From assembly GCF_002277025.1 (NCBI RefSeq), contig NZ_NIWD01000007.1, forward strand, positions 167,354 to 231,353: 64,000 nt of DNA. The letters run 5' to 3'. Shown here one piece after another: positions 28,709-38,309 of this stretch (its first letter is position 1; each line of letters starts with the position of its first letter). Position numbers and translations under genes: made by a program. The DNA comes from Sphingopyxis sp. GW247-27LB. GTDB taxonomy: Bacteria; Pseudomonadota; Alphaproteobacteria; Sphingomonadales; Sphingomonadaceae. The notes under the pieces were generated by a model, which made no database searches, was not told where the DNA came from, and saw nothing but the letters and a program-made list of their open reading frames with translations.

Positions 28709-28829
28709 AAGGTGGGAGTGGGGGGGCTCGAAAACGACCCCATCTTCGCAATCGACCCTCGTGAAGAGGAGGGGTGATTGGAGCGCGGGAACTCTCGTCT
28801 TCGCGCGGGAACACGGATAGGATGGCGGG

Positions 28830-29480
28830 ATGGGTGACAATATCCTCCTCGTCGGCGCCACCGGCCTCGTCGGCCGCAGCGTGATCGCAGAGGCGGGCGA
28901 GCTGGCGCTGACCGTGCTTGCGCGGCGCGACGTCGACGACCTGCCCGAACGCCACGCGCTCCTCGTCGCGCCGCCCCAGCGCTGGCCTGATATCATCGCC
29001 GCCGAGCGGCCCGCGGTGCTGATATCCTGCCTCGGCACCACGATCCGTGCGGCGGGATCGCAGGCGGCGTTTCGCGCGGTCGACCACGATCTGATCCTCT
29101 CCGCCGCGCGCGGGGCGCGGCTCGGCGGCGCGGCGCGGATGATCGTCGTCAGCTCGGTCGGCGCCTCGGCGAAGAGCGGCAATTTCTATCTCAGGACCAA
29201 GGGCGAGACCGAGGCGGGGCTGCGCGCGCTCGGCTTCGACCGGCTCGATGTTCTGCGTCCCGGCTTGCTCACCGGCGACCGGCCGGGCCCGGCGCGGCTG
29301 GGGGAGGGGATCGCGATGGCGGCGGCGTCCTTCACCGATGCGCTGCTCCACGGCTCGCTGCGCCGTTACCGGTCGATTCCCGCCGAAACGGTCGCGAAGG
29401 CGATCGTCGCGCTCGCATCCCGCCGCGAAAGCGGCATCCATGTTCACGAAAACGACGCGATCCGCGCGCTCGCCGATTGA
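28830..29480 (+). CDS. NAD(P)-binding Rossmann-fold protein, atypical SDR
   Basis: 216 residues. The N-terminal nucleotide motif GATGLVG is at 9-15, ISCLGTTIRAAGS resembles the HTATIP2/TIP30-like and NmrA-like SDR subgroup, SSVGAS contributes the Ser, and YLRTK supplies the YxxxK pair. It ends in a short substrate region with RPGLLTGDR. Substrate and pathway are unknown; the length fits small atypical SDRs. The riboswitch of the gcv operon follows about 60 bp downstream, so it is probably a separate transcription unit. Confidence 0.75.
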   Translation: MGDNILLVGATGLVGRSVIAEAGELALTVLARRDVDDLPERHALLVAPPQRWPDIIAAERPAVLISCLGTTIRAAGSQAAFRAVDHDLILSAARGARLGGAARMIVVSSVGASAKSGNFYLRTKGETEAGLRALGFDRLDVLRPGLLTGDRPGPARLGEGIAMAAASFTDALLHGSLRRYRSIPAETVAKAIVALASRRESGIHVHENDAIRALAD

Positions 29481-29540
29481 CTCTGCGAAGGGCCCCCGCC
29501 AAGGCTCGGGCGTCTGCCGGAGCTCGAAAGGGATTCGGCC

Positions 29541-29740
29541 GGCCGCGCGGGAGAGCGCGGGGAGCGGAGTGATCCGCGCCTCGCCACCGAAGGAGCAACC
29601 GCCCCGGAAACTCTCAGGTTCGCAGGACCGCGCGGGCTGGAACGGACACTCTGGAAAGCGTCATGGTCCGCCATGGCCACCGAAGGGGTAACTCCATGAT
29701 TCATGGAGGAAAACTCTCAGGTTCCCGTGACAGAGGGGGC
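29541..29740 (+). promoter_or_regulatory. tandem glycine riboswitch (gcvT motif)
   Basis: Two aptamers sit in tandem before gcvT. Aptamer 1 (about 29541-29637) has the P1 arms CCGCGCGG (about 29543-29550 and 29629-29636), the core CCACCGAAGGAGCAACC (29584-29600) and GGAAACTCTCAGGTTCGCAGGAC. Aptamer 2 (about 29643-29740) opens GGACACTCTGGAAAGCG, has the core CCACCGAAGGGGTAACTCC and AAAACTCTCAGGTTCCCG, and closes with CAGAGGGGG. These are the conserved cores of cooperative glycine riboswitches, which turn on glycine cleavage genes when glycine is abundant. Confidence 0.93.
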
Positions 29741-29779
29741 ATGGCGACAAGGCGGCATCGGGCCGCGTCTTGCCGTGCC
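29738..29779 (+). promoter_or_regulatory. putative riboswitch expression-platform hairpin
   Basis: Segment 29738-29751 (ggcatggcgacaag) can pair with 29769-29779 (cttgccgtgcc) with a small bulge. It overlaps the 3' strand of the second aptamer P1 and ends six bases before the gcvT ribosome site GGGAG (29786-29790). No U-tract follows, so control by translation or Rho is more likely than intrinsic termination. Inferred by eye. Confidence 0.4.
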
Positions 29780-29796
29780 AACGACGGGAGTGCGAT

Positions 29797-30933
29797 ATGC
29801 GCGACGATGAAGACGATACGGGCGAAGCTGCGGTCGAAACCGCCACCCTGCCGCTCGACGCCTGGCACCGCGCGAAGGGCGCGCGGATGGTCGAATTCGC
29901 CGGCTATTGGATGCCGATCCAATATGAAGGCATCATGGCCGAGCATCAGTGGACCCGCGCGAATGCGGGCCTGTTCGACGTCAGCCACATGGGCCAGCTC
30001 ATCCTCAGCGGCGAAGGCGTCGCCGAGGCGCTCGAAACGCTCGTCCCCGGCGACATTTCGGCGCTCAAGCCCGGCCGCATGCGCTATTCGCTGCTGCTCG
30101 CCGAGGATGGCGGCATCCTCGACGACCTGATGATCACCGGCGGCGACCACGAACTTTACATGGTCGTCAACGGCGCGGTGAAATGGGACGATATCGCCCA
30201 TCTGCGCGAACATCTGCCCGACGCGATCGGGCTCAACCATATGGACGAGCAAGCGCTGCTTGCGCTGCAGGGGCCGAAGGCGGCCGCGGCGCTCGAACGG
30301 CTGGTTCCCGGCGTCGGCGCGCTGGTGTTCATGCAGGCCGGCGGCTTCGACTGGAACGGCGTCCCGCTCGGCATCAGCCGGTCGGGCTATACCGGCGAGG
30401 ACGGGTTCGAGATTTCGGTGCCCGCGGCGCATGTCGGCGCGCTCGCCGACGCGCTCTGCGCGATGGAGGAGGTGAAGCCGATCGGCCTCGGCGCGCGCGA
30501 TTCGCTGCGGCTCGAGGCGGGGCTTCCGCTCTACGGGCACGACCTCGATCCCGCGACCGATCCCGTCGAGGGCGATCTGGGCTTCGCGATATCGAAGCGC
30601 CGCCGCGAGGAAGGCGGCTTTCCCGGCGCCGCGCGCATCCTCGGCCATCTCGCTGACGGAGCCCCGCGCAAGCGCGTCGGGCTGCTCGTCGATGGCAAGC
30701 TGCCGGTGCGCGAGGGCGCGAAGCTGTTCGACGGCGAAACCGAAATCGGGGTCGCGACCTCGGGCGGCTTCGCCCCCAGCGTCGGCGCGCCGATCGCCAT
30801 GGGCTATGTGCCCACCGGCCTGTCCGCGCCCGGCACCGCGATCGCCGCCGAGGTGCGCGGCAAGCGGGTGCCCTGCACCGTCGCCGCCATGCCGTTCGTT
30901 CCGCACAAATATGTCCGCAAACAGGGAGCCTGA
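29797..30933 (+). CDS. gcvT: glycine cleavage system T protein (aminomethyltransferase)
   Basis: 378 residues. Transfers the aminomethyl group from lipoyl H protein to tetrahydrofolate, releasing ammonia. Family markers are [43 protein letters not shown] and [20 protein letters not shown]. The start was placed at 29797 because GGGAG (29786-29790) is well spaced from it; the in-frame start at 29770 lies in the putative platform hairpin. The next gene, gcvH, follows after 2 bp. Confidence 0.95.
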   Translation: MRDDEDDTGEAAVETATLPLDAWHRAKGARMVEFAGYWMPIQYEGIMAEHQWTRANAGLFDVSHMGQLILSGEGVAEALETLVPGDISALKPGRMRYSLLLAEDGGILDDLMITGGDHELYMVVNGAVKWDDIAHLREHLPDAIGLNHMDEQALLALQGPKAAAALERLVPGVGALVFMQAGGFDWNGVPLGISRSGYTGEDGFEISVPAAHVGALADALCAMEEVKPIGLGARDSLRLEAGLPLYGHDLDPATDPVEGDLGFAISKRRREEGGFPGAARILGHLADGAPRKRVGLLVDGKLPVREGAKLFDGETEIGVATSGGFAPSVGAPIAMGYVPTGLSAPGTAIAAEVRGKRVPCTVAAMPFVPHKYVRKQGA

Positions 30934-30935
30934 CG

Positions 30936-31307
30936 ATGCCGCGTTACTATACCGAAGAGCATGAATGGATCGACGTCGACGGCGACGTCGCGACGGTTGG
31001 GATCACCGACTTCGCGCAGGGCCAGCTCGGCGACATCGTCTTCGTCGAAGTGCCCGACACCGGCGCCCAGCTCAGCGCGGGCGGCGACGCCGCGGTCGTC
31101 GAATCGGTGAAGGCGGCGAGCGACGTCTACGCTCCCGTCGACGGCGTGGTGACCGAGGGCAATGGCCAGCTCGAGGAGGACCCCGCGCTCGTCAACAGCG
31201 ATCCCGAGGGCGAAGGCTGGTTCTTCCGCATGACGCTGTCCGACAAGGGCCAGCTCGACGGGCTGATGAATGCCGCCGCCTACAAGGAATTCTGCGACAG
31301 CCTGTAA
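30936..31307 (+). CDS. gcvH: glycine cleavage system H protein
   Basis: 123 residues, lipoyl carrier that shuttles the aminomethyl group between the P, T and L proteins. The lipoylation lysine is K59 in [12 protein letters not shown], and the N-terminus YTEEHEWI is typical. The length is standard. The 3' end is followed by a GC-rich hairpin (31314-31335) and then a glycosyltransferase-like gene before gcvPA; no lipoamide dehydrogenase gene is in the window. Confidence 0.96.
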   Translation: MPRYYTEEHEWIDVDGDVATVGITDFAQGQLGDIVFVEVPDTGAQLSAGGDAAVVESVKAASDVYAPVDGVVTEGNGQLEEDPALVNSDPEGEGWFFRMTLSDKGQLDGLMNAAAYKEFCDSL

Positions 31308-31313
31308 TTCACG

Positions 31314-31335
31314 CCCCTCCCGGCCGCGGGAGGGG
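31314..31335. repeat. short hairpin CCCCTCCC-ggccgc-GGGAGGGG
   Basis: A perfect 8-bp stem (31314-31321 with 31328-31335) around a 6-nt loop, directly after gcvH. The arms match the small CCCCTCCC(G)/(C)GGGAGGGG units inside the repeats at 37996-38107 and 59728-59844, so it may be a remnant of that family, and it may tune read-through into the downstream genes. Confidence 0.55.
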
Positions 31336-31347
31336 GGAGATAGGTCC

Positions 31348-31389
31348 ATGACGTCTCTCGCCATCCTGTCGATTGGGCTCGCGCCATGA
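31348..31389 (+). CDS. possible 13-codon leader ORF coupled to the glycosyltransferase gene
   Basis: ATG at 31348 follows a strong purine-rich site (about 31331-31339, gggggga) and encodes MTSLAILSIGLAP, with a TGA that overlaps the next gene start as ATGA. The peptide has no known function. It may simply deliver ribosomes to the gene that follows, which lacks a good ribosome site of its own. Tentative. Confidence 0.3.
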   Translation: MTSLAILSIGLAP

Positions 31390-32207
31390 CCGCCGCCGCG
31401 CCTGCGCTCGCCGGCTGCCGGCCGATGGTCGCGACCGCGATCTATGCCGGCGCGCAGGGCGGCTATGTGCGCGCGATGCTCGCGCTGTCGATGGCGGCGG
31501 CGGCGCGCTCGCTGCCGCTCCGCTTCGAGTTCATCCTGCACGAGGCGCAGATCCACCGCGCGCGCGACATGCTGGCGAACATCTTCCTGCAGAGCGACTG
31601 CACGCATCTGCTGTTCGTCGACGACGATGTCGATTTCGGCGCCGACGATGTGTTCGCGATGATCGCGGCGATGGCGGCGCGCGAGGATTGCGCGATCCTC
31701 GGCGCGCCGGTGCCGCGCCGCGTCGTCAACTGGGCGCAGGTGGCGCGCGCCGCCGATCGCGGGCTGGCGCGGGACAATCCCGCCGATCTCGCGGGCTATG
31801 CCGGCGATTTCGCGTTGAGCTTCCTCAACCCCGGCCAGTCTTTCGCGCTCAATGAGCTGGTCGAGCTGACGCAGCTGGGCGCCGCCTTCATGCTGGTGCG
31901 GCGCGACGTGATCGAGACGCTGTGCGCGCGCCATCCCGAGCTCGCCTTTCGCGTCGATGCGCGCGACCGGCAGAATGCGCGGGTTGCCGAGGAGGTGCAC
32001 GGGCTGTTCATGCCGATGATCGAGCCCGAGAGCCGCCGGCAACTGTCCGAGGACTACGCCTTCTGCCACCGCGCGCGCGCCGCGGGTTTCCGCATCTGGC
32101 TCGCGCCCTGGGTCCGCACGACGCACAGCGGACCTGCGACCTTCCGCGGATCGCTCGCCGATCTCGCCCCGCTTTTTTCCGACAACCCCGTTTCTTCGCC
32201 GGAGTAA
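31386..32207 (+). CDS. glycosyltransferase-like protein inside the gcv operon
   Basis: 273 residues. The GT-A-like segment THLLFVDDDVDFGADDVF carries a DxD metal site at about 79-83. It is preceded by a helix, ILHEAQIHRARDMLANIFLQSD, and followed by LGAPVPRR and a C-terminal SEDYAFCHRARAAGF motif as in GT2-type enzymes. No membrane helix is seen. Donor and acceptor are unknown. It lies between gcvH and gcvPA, 3 bp before gcvPA, so it must be co-transcribed with the glycine cleavage genes under the riboswitch. Confidence 0.7.
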   Translation: MTAAAPALAGCRPMVATAIYAGAQGGYVRAMLALSMAAAARSLPLRFEFILHEAQIHRARDMLANIFLQSDCTHLLFVDDDVDFGADDVFAMIAAMAAREDCAILGAPVPRRVVNWAQVARAADRGLARDNPADLAGYAGDFALSFLNPGQSFALNELVELTQLGAAFMLVRRDVIETLCARHPELAFRVDARDRQNARVAEEVHGLFMPMIEPESRRQLSEDYAFCHRARAAGFRIWLAPWVRTTHSGPATFRGSLADLAPLFSDNPVSSPE

Positions 32208-32210
32208 TTC

Positions 32211-33569
32211 ATGCGCTACCTGCCCCTCACTCCCGACGATCGCGGCGCGATGCTCGCGGCCGTCGGCGCGTCGTCGATCGACGATCTGTTCAGCGACGTT
32301 CCCGAAGCGGCGCGGCTCGACGGCCCCATCGCCGGGCTGGCGATGCACGCCAGCGAACTCGCGGTCGAGCGCCATATGGCGGCGCTGGCGCGGCAGAACC
32401 GCGCCGCGGGCGACGGTCCCTTCTTCCTCGGCGCGGGCGCCTATCGCCACCATGTCCCCGCCAGCGTCGATCATCTGATCCAGCGCGGCGAGTTCCTGAC
32501 CGCCTACACGCCCTATCAGCCCGAGATCGCGCAGGGCACGCTGCAGATGCTGTTCGAGTTCCAGACGCAGGTCGCGCGCCTGTTCGGCACCGACGTCGCC
32601 AATGCGTCGATGTACGACGGCTCGACCGCGTGCTGGGAAGCGATCGTGATGGCGCGGCGCGTGACGCGGCGCGGCAAGGCTTTGCTCTCGACGGGGCTGC
32701 ATCCGCATTATCGCAGCGTCGCGCGGACGATGGCGAACTATACCGGCGACGTGCTGGTCGACGGCGACCCGAGCCTCGAAGCCGGCACCGACTGGGCCGC
32801 GCTCGCCGCGGCGGTCGACAAGGAGACGAGCTGTGTCGTCGTCCAATATCCCGACATCCTCGGCCGCATCGACGACATGCGCGCCCTCGCCGCCGCGTGC
32901 CAGGCGGCCGGCGCGCTGCTGATCGCGGTGGTCACCGAACCCGTCGCGCTCGGCCTCATCCAGTCGCCCGGCGAGATGGGCGCCGACATCGTGGTGGGCG
33001 AGGGGCAGTCGATCGGCGTCGGGCTCCAGTTCGGCGGCCCTTACGTGGGCCTCTTCGCCTGCAAGGCCAAATATGTCCGCCAGATGCCGGGGCGCCTGTG
33101 CGGCGAGACGGTCGACGCGAACGGCAAGCGCGGCTTCGTGCTGACGCTCTCGACCCGCGAGCAGCATATCCGCCGCGAGAAGGCGACGAGCAATATCTGC
33201 ACCAACTCAGGGCTTTGCGCGCTGGCCTTCAGCATCCACATGACCCTGCTCGGCGAAGCCGGCCTCCGCCAGCTCGCCGCGATCAACCATGGCCGGGCGA
33301 AAGCGGCGGCGACCGAACTCGCGAAAGTTCCTGGCGTGTCGGTGATGAACGGCGGCTTCTTCAACGAGTTCACGCTGATCCTGCCGAAGGCGGCGCGGCC
33401 CGTCATCCATCAGCTCGCCGAGAAGGGCGTGCTCGGCGGCGTGTCGCTCGGCCGCCTCTACCCCGACAATGACGGCCTCGCGAACGGCCTCGTCGTCGCG
33501 GTGACCGAAACCGTGACCGAAGAGGATATCGCCGCCTTTGCCGCGGCGCTGAAGGAGGTGCTGGCATGA
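32211..33569 (+). CDS. gcvPA: glycine dehydrogenase (decarboxylating) subunit 1
   Basis: 452 residues, the N-terminal half-protein of the split P protein. It opens [49 protein letters not shown] and [25 protein letters not shown] are conserved. It forms an alpha2beta2 decarboxylase with GcvPB that passes the aminomethyl group to GcvH. Its TGA overlaps the gcvPB ATG. The split architecture is common in Sphingomonadales and Gram-positives. Confidence 0.96.
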   Translation: MRYLPLTPDDRGAMLAAVGASSIDDLFSDVPEAARLDGPIAGLAMHASELAVERHMAALARQNRAAGDGPFFLGAGAYRHHVPASVDHLIQRGEFLTAYTPYQPEIAQGTLQMLFEFQTQVARLFGTDVANASMYDGSTACWEAIVMARRVTRRGKALLSTGLHPHYRSVARTMANYTGDVLVDGDPSLEAGTDWAALAAAVDKETSCVVVQYPDILGRIDDMRALAAACQAAGALLIAVVTEPVALGLIQSPGEMGADIVVGEGQSIGVGLQFGGPYVGLFACKAKYVRQMPGRLCGETVDANGKRGFVLTLSTREQHIRREKATSNICTNSGLCALAFSIHMTLLGEAGLRQLAAINHGRAKAAATELAKVPGVSVMNGGFFNEFTLILPKAARPVIHQLAEKGVLGGVSLGRLYPDNDGLANGLVVAVTETVTEEDIAAFAAALKEVLA

Positions 33570-35113
33570 CCACGCTCAACCGCGCCGGATGGCGCCCCGA
33601 AATGAACGCCGGCGGTGCCGACGATAATGTGACCTTCACCGGCAACCGCGCGCTGATGCTCGAAGAACCGCTCGTGTTCGAGATCGGTTCGACCGAAACC
33701 ACCGGGGTCGACTTCGACGAGGAGGCGCCCGCGGCCGATCTCGGCGCGCTCGCGCGTTCGGCCCCGATCGGCCTGCCGGGGCTCAGCGAGGGCGAAACGG
33801 TGCGCCACTATACGCGCCTGTCGCGGCAGAATTACGCGATCGACCTCGGCCTCTTCCCGCTCGGAAGCTGCACGATGAAGCACAACCCGCGCCTCAATGA
33901 AAAGGTCGCGCGGATGCCGGGCTTCGCCGACGCGCATCCGCTGCAGCCGCAGGAGACGGTGCAGGGCGCCTATGCGGTGATCCACGAACTCGCCGCATGG
34001 CTGGTGACGCTGACCGGCATGCACAGCGTCGCGATGTCGCCCAAGGCCGGCGCGCATGGCGAGCTTTGCGGCATCCTCTGCATCAAGGCGGCGCTCGAGG
34101 CGCGCGGCGAGGACCGGCGCGTGCTGCTCGTCCCCGAAAGCGCGCACGGCACCAACCCCGCGACCGCGGCCTTCGCGGGTTTCAGCGTCGAGGATATTCC
34201 CGCGACCGAAGAGGGCCGCGTCGACCTCGCGGCGCTCAAGGCGCGGCTCGGCCCCGACGTCGCGGGGGTGATGATCACCAACCCCAACACCTGCGGCCTC
34301 TTCGAGCGCGACCTGAAGGCGATTTCGGACGCGGTTCATGCGGCGGGCGGCTATGTCTATTGCGACGGCGCGAACTTCAACGCGATCGTCGGGCGCGTGC
34401 GCCCCGGCGACCTCGGCGTCGACGCGATGCACATCAACCTCCACAAGACCTTCTCGACCCCGCACGGCGGCGGCGGGCCGGGCTCGGGCCCCGTCGTGCT
34501 GTCGGAGGCGCTCGCACCCTATGCGCCGCTGCCCTTCGTGACGAGGGACGGCGAACGTTTCCGCCTGATCGAAGAGGAAAGCGCGGGCGAGGATCATCCC
34601 GACACCTTCGGCCGCATGACGGCTTTCCACGGCCAGATGGGCATGTTCACCCGCGCGCTGACCTATATCCTCAGCCACGGCGCCGACGGGCTGAAGCAGG
34701 TCGCCGAGGATGCGGTGCTCAACGCCAACTATGTGCTGCGCAATCTGGAGGATGTGCTCGACGCGCCCTTCGCGGCGTCGGGCCCGTGCATGCACGAGGC
34801 GCTGTTCAGCGACAAGGGGCTCGCCGAGGGCTTCTCGACGCTCGACATCGCCAAGGGGCTGATCGACGAGGGCTATCACCCGATGACGGTCTATTTCCCG
34901 CTCGTCGTCCACGGCGCGATGCTGGTCGAACCGACCGAGACCGAATCGAAGGCGGTGCTCGACCAGTTCATCGGCGCGCTGCGCAGCATCGCGTTGCGCG
35001 CCCGCAACGGCGACCCGGCGCTCAAGTCGGCGCCGCATTTCGCGCCGCGCGCGCGCCTCGACGAGACGCTGGCGGCGCGCAAGCCCATCCTGACGTGGAG
35101 CGACGCCAACTGA
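33566..35113 (+). CDS. gcvPB: glycine dehydrogenase (decarboxylating) subunit 2
   Basis: 515 residues, the C-terminal half of the split P protein, which carries the PLP cofactor. The PLP lysine is K294 in [32 protein letters not shown] and [14 protein letters not shown] are also typical of the family. Decarboxylates glycine at the PLP site shared with GcvPA. Last gene of the operon; a palindromic repeat begins 2 bp after the stop and probably ends the message. Confidence 0.96.
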   Translation: MTTLNRAGWRPEMNAGGADDNVTFTGNRALMLEEPLVFEIGSTETTGVDFDEEAPAADLGALARSAPIGLPGLSEGETVRHYTRLSRQNYAIDLGLFPLGSCTMKHNPRLNEKVARMPGFADAHPLQPQETVQGAYAVIHELAAWLVTLTGMHSVAMSPKAGAHGELCGILCIKAALEARGEDRRVLLVPESAHGTNPATAAFAGFSVEDIPATEEGRVDLAALKARLGPDVAGVMITNPNTCGLFERDLKAISDAVHAAGGYVYCDGANFNAIVGRVRPGDLGVDAMHINLHKTFSTPHGGGGPGSGPVVLSEALAPYAPLPFVTRDGERFRLIEEESAGEDHPDTFGRMTAFHGQMGMFTRALTYILSHGADGLKQVAEDAVLNANYVLRNLEDVLDAPFAASGPCMHEALFSDKGLAEGFSTLDIAKGLIDEGYHPMTVYFPLVVHGAMLVEPTETESKAVLDQFIGALRSIALRARNGDPALKSAPHFAPRARLDETLAARKPILTWSDAN

Positions 35114-35114
35114 T

Positions 35115-35190
35115 CGTCATTGCGAGCGTAGCGAAGCAATCCAGAGTCGCGTAAACCACTCTGGATTGCTTCGCTGCGCTCGCAATGACG
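35115..35190. repeat. palindromic repeat, CGTCATTGCGAG family
   Basis: Arms cgtcattgcgagcgtagcga and tcgctgcgctcgcaatgacg, with inner aagcaatccagag/ctctggattgctt, form a nearly perfect roughly 76-bp inverted repeat directly after gcvPB. It shares its ends with the repeat at 5828-5922. It may terminate or stabilise the gcv message. Confidence 0.9.
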
Positions 35191-35194
35191 GGAA

Positions 35195-35656
35195 ATGGAC
35201 GATGATATGAACTGGGAAAGCCTCTATTTGCTGGCGAATGGTTGGGCTTTGATCGGCTGGCTCGCGCTCGCCTTCGCCCCGCGTAGTCCGCGTATCCTGT
35301 CGGCGATTCTCTACGCCGGCGTCGCGCTGCTCTGCCTCGTCTATGCGGTGACGATCATCGGCTTCCTGACCGGCGGCATCGATCCCGGCGGGGCGGCGGG
35401 GGGCGATTTCACCTCGCTCGCGGGCGTGATGAAGCTGTTCGATACCCCCGGCGGCGCGACGCTTGGCTGGACGCATTATCTGGCCTTCGACCTGTTCGTC
35501 GGGATGTGGATCGCGCGCGACGCCGACCAGAAGGGATTCGGGCGGATCGTCCAGCTTCCCTTCCTGTTCCTGACGCTGATGGCGGGGCCGGTCGGGCTGC
35601 TTGGCTGGCTGGTGGTGCGCGAGCGTCGGGCGCGGGCGCTCGCGAAGGCGAGATGA
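35195..35656 (+). CDS. ABA4-like family membrane protein (DUF4281)
   Basis: 153 residues with about four transmembrane helices. The segment [20 protein letters not shown] followed by [19 protein letters not shown] matches the ABA4-like/DUF4281 family; plant members act in carotenoid (neoxanthin) metabolism, while the bacterial role is unproven. Sphingomonads make carotenoids, so a pigment-related job is possible but not shown. The start could be 35195 or the in-frame ATG at 35207. The 3' end overlaps the next gene by 4 nt. Confidence 0.75.
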   Translation: MDDDMNWESLYLLANGWALIGWLALAFAPRSPRILSAILYAGVALLCLVYAVTIIGFLTGGIDPGGAAGGDFTSLAGVMKLFDTPGGATLGWTHYLAFDLFVGMWIARDADQKGFGRIVQLPFLFLTLMAGPVGLLGWLVVRERRARALAKAR

Positions 35657-36288
35657 GCCCCGAGCCCTGGATGCCCGAGGACGGCGGGCGCGAGGCGAAG
35701 CGCCACGCTCCCGCGACGCTGCGCAACCGCGACGCGATCGCCGCGACGCTCGCCGAATGGCTGCCGCCGACGGGCCGGGTGCTCGAAGTGGCGAGCGGAT
35801 CGGGCGAGCATATCGTCCATTTCGCCGCCGCCTTCCCGGCGCTCGACTGGCAGCCGAGCGACCCCGATCCCGACGCTCTCGTCTCGATCGCGGCATGGAG
35901 CGCCGAGGCGGGGCTCGCGAATGTCGCGCCGCCGCTCCGGCTCGACGCCGCCACCTCCGGCTGGCCGGTCGCGCGCGCCGATGCGCTGCTCTGCATCAAC
36001 ATGGTGCATATCAGCCCGTGGAGCGCGACGCTGGGTCTCCTCGCGGGGGCGGCGCGCATCCTGCCTTCGGGCGCGCCGCTGATCCTCTACGGCCCCTATG
36101 TCGAACCCGGGGTGCCGACCGCGCCGAGCAATATCGCGTTCGACGCCAGCCTGCGCGCCCGCAACCCCGAATGGGGGCTGCGCGACCTCGATGCGGTGAA
36201 GGCCGCCGCGCGCGACGCGGGCCTCGCTTTTGCCGCGTGGCAGGCGATGCCCGCCAATAATCTGATGCTCCTCTTCCGCCGCAGCTGA
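35653..36288 (+). CDS. DUF938-family SAM-dependent methyltransferase
   Basis: 211 residues from an ATG in an ATGA overlap; the upstream open frame is a shadow of the ABA4-like gene. [30 protein letters not shown] is a class I SAM motif I with the acidic end of strand 2. [14 protein letters not shown] and [16 protein letters not shown] are characteristic of DUF938. Substrate unknown. Confidence 0.85.
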   Translation: MSPEPWMPEDGGREAKRHAPATLRNRDAIAATLAEWLPPTGRVLEVASGSGEHIVHFAAAFPALDWQPSDPDPDALVSIAAWSAEAGLANVAPPLRLDAATSGWPVARADALLCINMVHISPWSATLGLLAGAARILPSGAPLILYGPYVEPGVPTAPSNIAFDASLRARNPEWGLRDLDAVKAAARDAGLAFAAWQAMPANNLMLLFRRS

Positions 36289-36401
36289 CGTTCCGCTTGC
36301 CGATGGCGGTCGCGCGCGCTTAGCTTGCGAAGCGTCGCGCTTGCCAAGTCGCCGAGTCTGTTGTTATCAGGCCTGAGAATAGCGCAAAGACGCCGGGAGA
36401 G

Positions 36402-37964
36402 ATGGACATGAGCGATACCGCCGACCTGCTGACCTTCGACGAATTCATCACCCATTGGGCGAAGGCGCGGCCCGACCGCGTCGCGATGCGCGAGGAAGAC
36501 CGGGTGATGAGCTATGGTGAGCTCGAAGAGCGCACCGCGCGCGTCGCGAGCGCGCTGCTCGCGGCGGGGCTGCGGAAGGGCGACCGCATCGCGTGGATCG
36601 GCAAGAACAGCGATCTCTATTTCACCCTCTTCTTCGGCGCGGCCCGCGCGGGCGTCGTGATGGCGCCGATCGGCTGGCGCCTCGCGCCGACAGAATGGGC
36701 GTTCATTGTTAACGACACGCGCGCGAAGATCGTCTTCACCGGCCCCGGTTTCGACACCGCGGCCGAACAGCTCGCGGGCAAGCTCGACCATGACCCGAAG
36801 ATCGTCGGCGCCGACGCCGCTCGCGCGATGATCGACGCCGCGCCGCGCGCCGCCTTCGCGCCGTCGGGGCCGGACGATGCGGTGCTCCAGCTCTATACCT
36901 CGGGCACCACGGGCAACCCCAAGGGGGCGGTGCTCACCAACACCAACCTCTTCGCGCTGCGCAAGAATTCGGCCGATCTCGACCTGCCCTATACAAGGTG
37001 GGAGGATGACGAGGCGGTGCTCGTCGCGATGCCCTGCGCGCATATCGGCGGCACCGGGCTCGGCATCATGGCGCTCGCGGCGGGGCTGCCCGGCGTGGTG
37101 CTCGCCGAATTCAATCCCGACGGCGTGTTCGACGCGGTCGAGCATCATGGCGTGACGCGCTTCTTCATCGTTCCGGCGGCGCTGCAGATGCTGCTGCTCC
37201 ATCCGCGCTGCGCGAGCGTCGACTATAGCCGGCTCAAATATATCCTCTACGGCGCCGCGCCGATCCCGCTCGACCTTCTGCGCCAGTGCATCAAGATGTT
37301 CGGGGCGCAGTTCATCCAGGCCTATGGGATGACCGAGACGACGGGCACCATCTGCATGCTGCCGCCCGAGGATCACGACCCCGAAGGCAACAAGCGGATG
37401 CGTTCGGCGGGCAAGCCGCTGCCCGGCGTCGAGATCAAGGTGCTGGGGCCCGACGGCAACGAGGTGCCGACGGGCGAGGTGGGCGAGGTCGTCACCCGCT
37501 CGTCGAACAACATGCAGGGATATTGGAACCTGCCCGACGCGACCGCGAAGACGATGACGGAGGGCGGCTGGATCCACACCGGCGACGCGGGCTACATGGA
37601 CGAGGACGGCTATCTCTATATCCACGACCGGATGAAGGACATGATCATCTCGGGCGGCGAGAATGTCTATCCGGCCGAGGTCGAGAGCGCGATCTACGGA
37701 CATCCCGCGGTGCAGGAGGTCGCGGTGATCGGCATTCCGGACGCCAAATGGGGCGAGACGGTGAAGGCGGTCGTCGTCGCCAAGCCGGGCATGACGATCG
37801 AGGAGCGCGATATCATCGCCTGGGCCCGCGAACGCATCGCCGCCTTCAAGGCTCCGCGCAGCGTCGACGTGATCGAGGCGCTGCCGCGCAACGCCTCGGG
37901 CAAGATCCTCCGCAAGGACCTCCGCGAGCCCTATTGGGATGGCTATGAGCGGATGGTGAACTAG
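36402..37964 (+). CDS. AMP-forming acyl-CoA synthetase
   Basis: 520 residues of the ANL superfamily. The P-loop-like motif is YTSGTTGNPKGAVLT (about 165-179). YGMTETTGTI is the adenylation motif, GWIHTGDAGYMDEDGYLYIHDRMKDMIISGGENVYPAEVE contains the A8 hinge, and the catalytic Lys is in NASGKILRKDLR. It activates a carboxylic acid to its CoA thioester via an acyl-AMP; the fit is best to medium/long-chain fatty acid ligases. ATG at 36402, or 36408. It stands alone. Confidence 0.88.
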   Translation: MDMSDTADLLTFDEFITHWAKARPDRVAMREEDRVMSYGELEERTARVASALLAAGLRKGDRIAWIGKNSDLYFTLFFGAARAGVVMAPIGWRLAPTEWAFIVNDTRAKIVFTGPGFDTAAEQLAGKLDHDPKIVGADAARAMIDAAPRAAFAPSGPDDAVLQLYTSGTTGNPKGAVLTNTNLFALRKNSADLDLPYTRWEDDEAVLVAMPCAHIGGTGLGIMALAAGLPGVVLAEFNPDGVFDAVEHHGVTRFFIVPAALQMLLLHPRCASVDYSRLKYILYGAAPIPLDLLRQCIKMFGAQFIQAYGMTETTGTICMLPPEDHDPEGNKRMRSAGKPLPGVEIKVLGPDGNEVPTGEVGEVVTRSSNNMQGYWNLPDATAKTMTEGGWIHTGDAGYMDEDGYLYIHDRMKDMIISGGENVYPAEVESAIYGHPAVQEVAVIGIPDAKWGETVKAVVVAKPGMTIEERDIIAWARERIAAFKAPRSVDVIEALPRNASGKILRKDLREPYWDGYERMVN

Positions 37965-37995
37965 GCGGCCGCCGGCCGGAAGCGGCCATACCTTC

Positions 37996-38107
37996 TCCCC
38001 TCCCTTCCAGGGAGGGGCTGGGGGTGGGTAGCCGCCGAAGGCGGCGTTCTTTCGTAGGCTCGCTCCGCTCGCGCACCCACCCCTAACCCCTCCCTAAAAG
38101 GGAGGGG
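37996..38107. repeat. intergenic repeat with CCCCTCCC/GGGAGGGG units
   Basis: Two stem units, cccctcccttccagggagggg (37997-38017) and the matching cccctccctaaaagggaggggaa near the right end, flank ctgggggtgggtagccgccgaa and cacccacccctaac blocks, forming a long hairpin of roughly 112 bp. A relative lies at 59728-59844. The remainder of the 345-bp gap before ybeY holds only a small palindrome, GGTAT/ATACC (38257-38270). Confidence 0.82.
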
Positions 38108-38309
38108 AATGGCTCAAATCCACTCCGAAACAATCCTGCATACTGACTCGCGATTTTTCGCTGTCCTACAAAGCATTGCCGCGATAGCGTCGATCCATGA
38201 TCATCGTGCGCAGCCCCGCCCGTTCCCCCGCGCCCGGCAGACGATTTTCGTCCACGGGTATTATTATACCGGAGGGGAGTGACAAGTTTGACAACTTAGG
38301 ACGGTCCGC

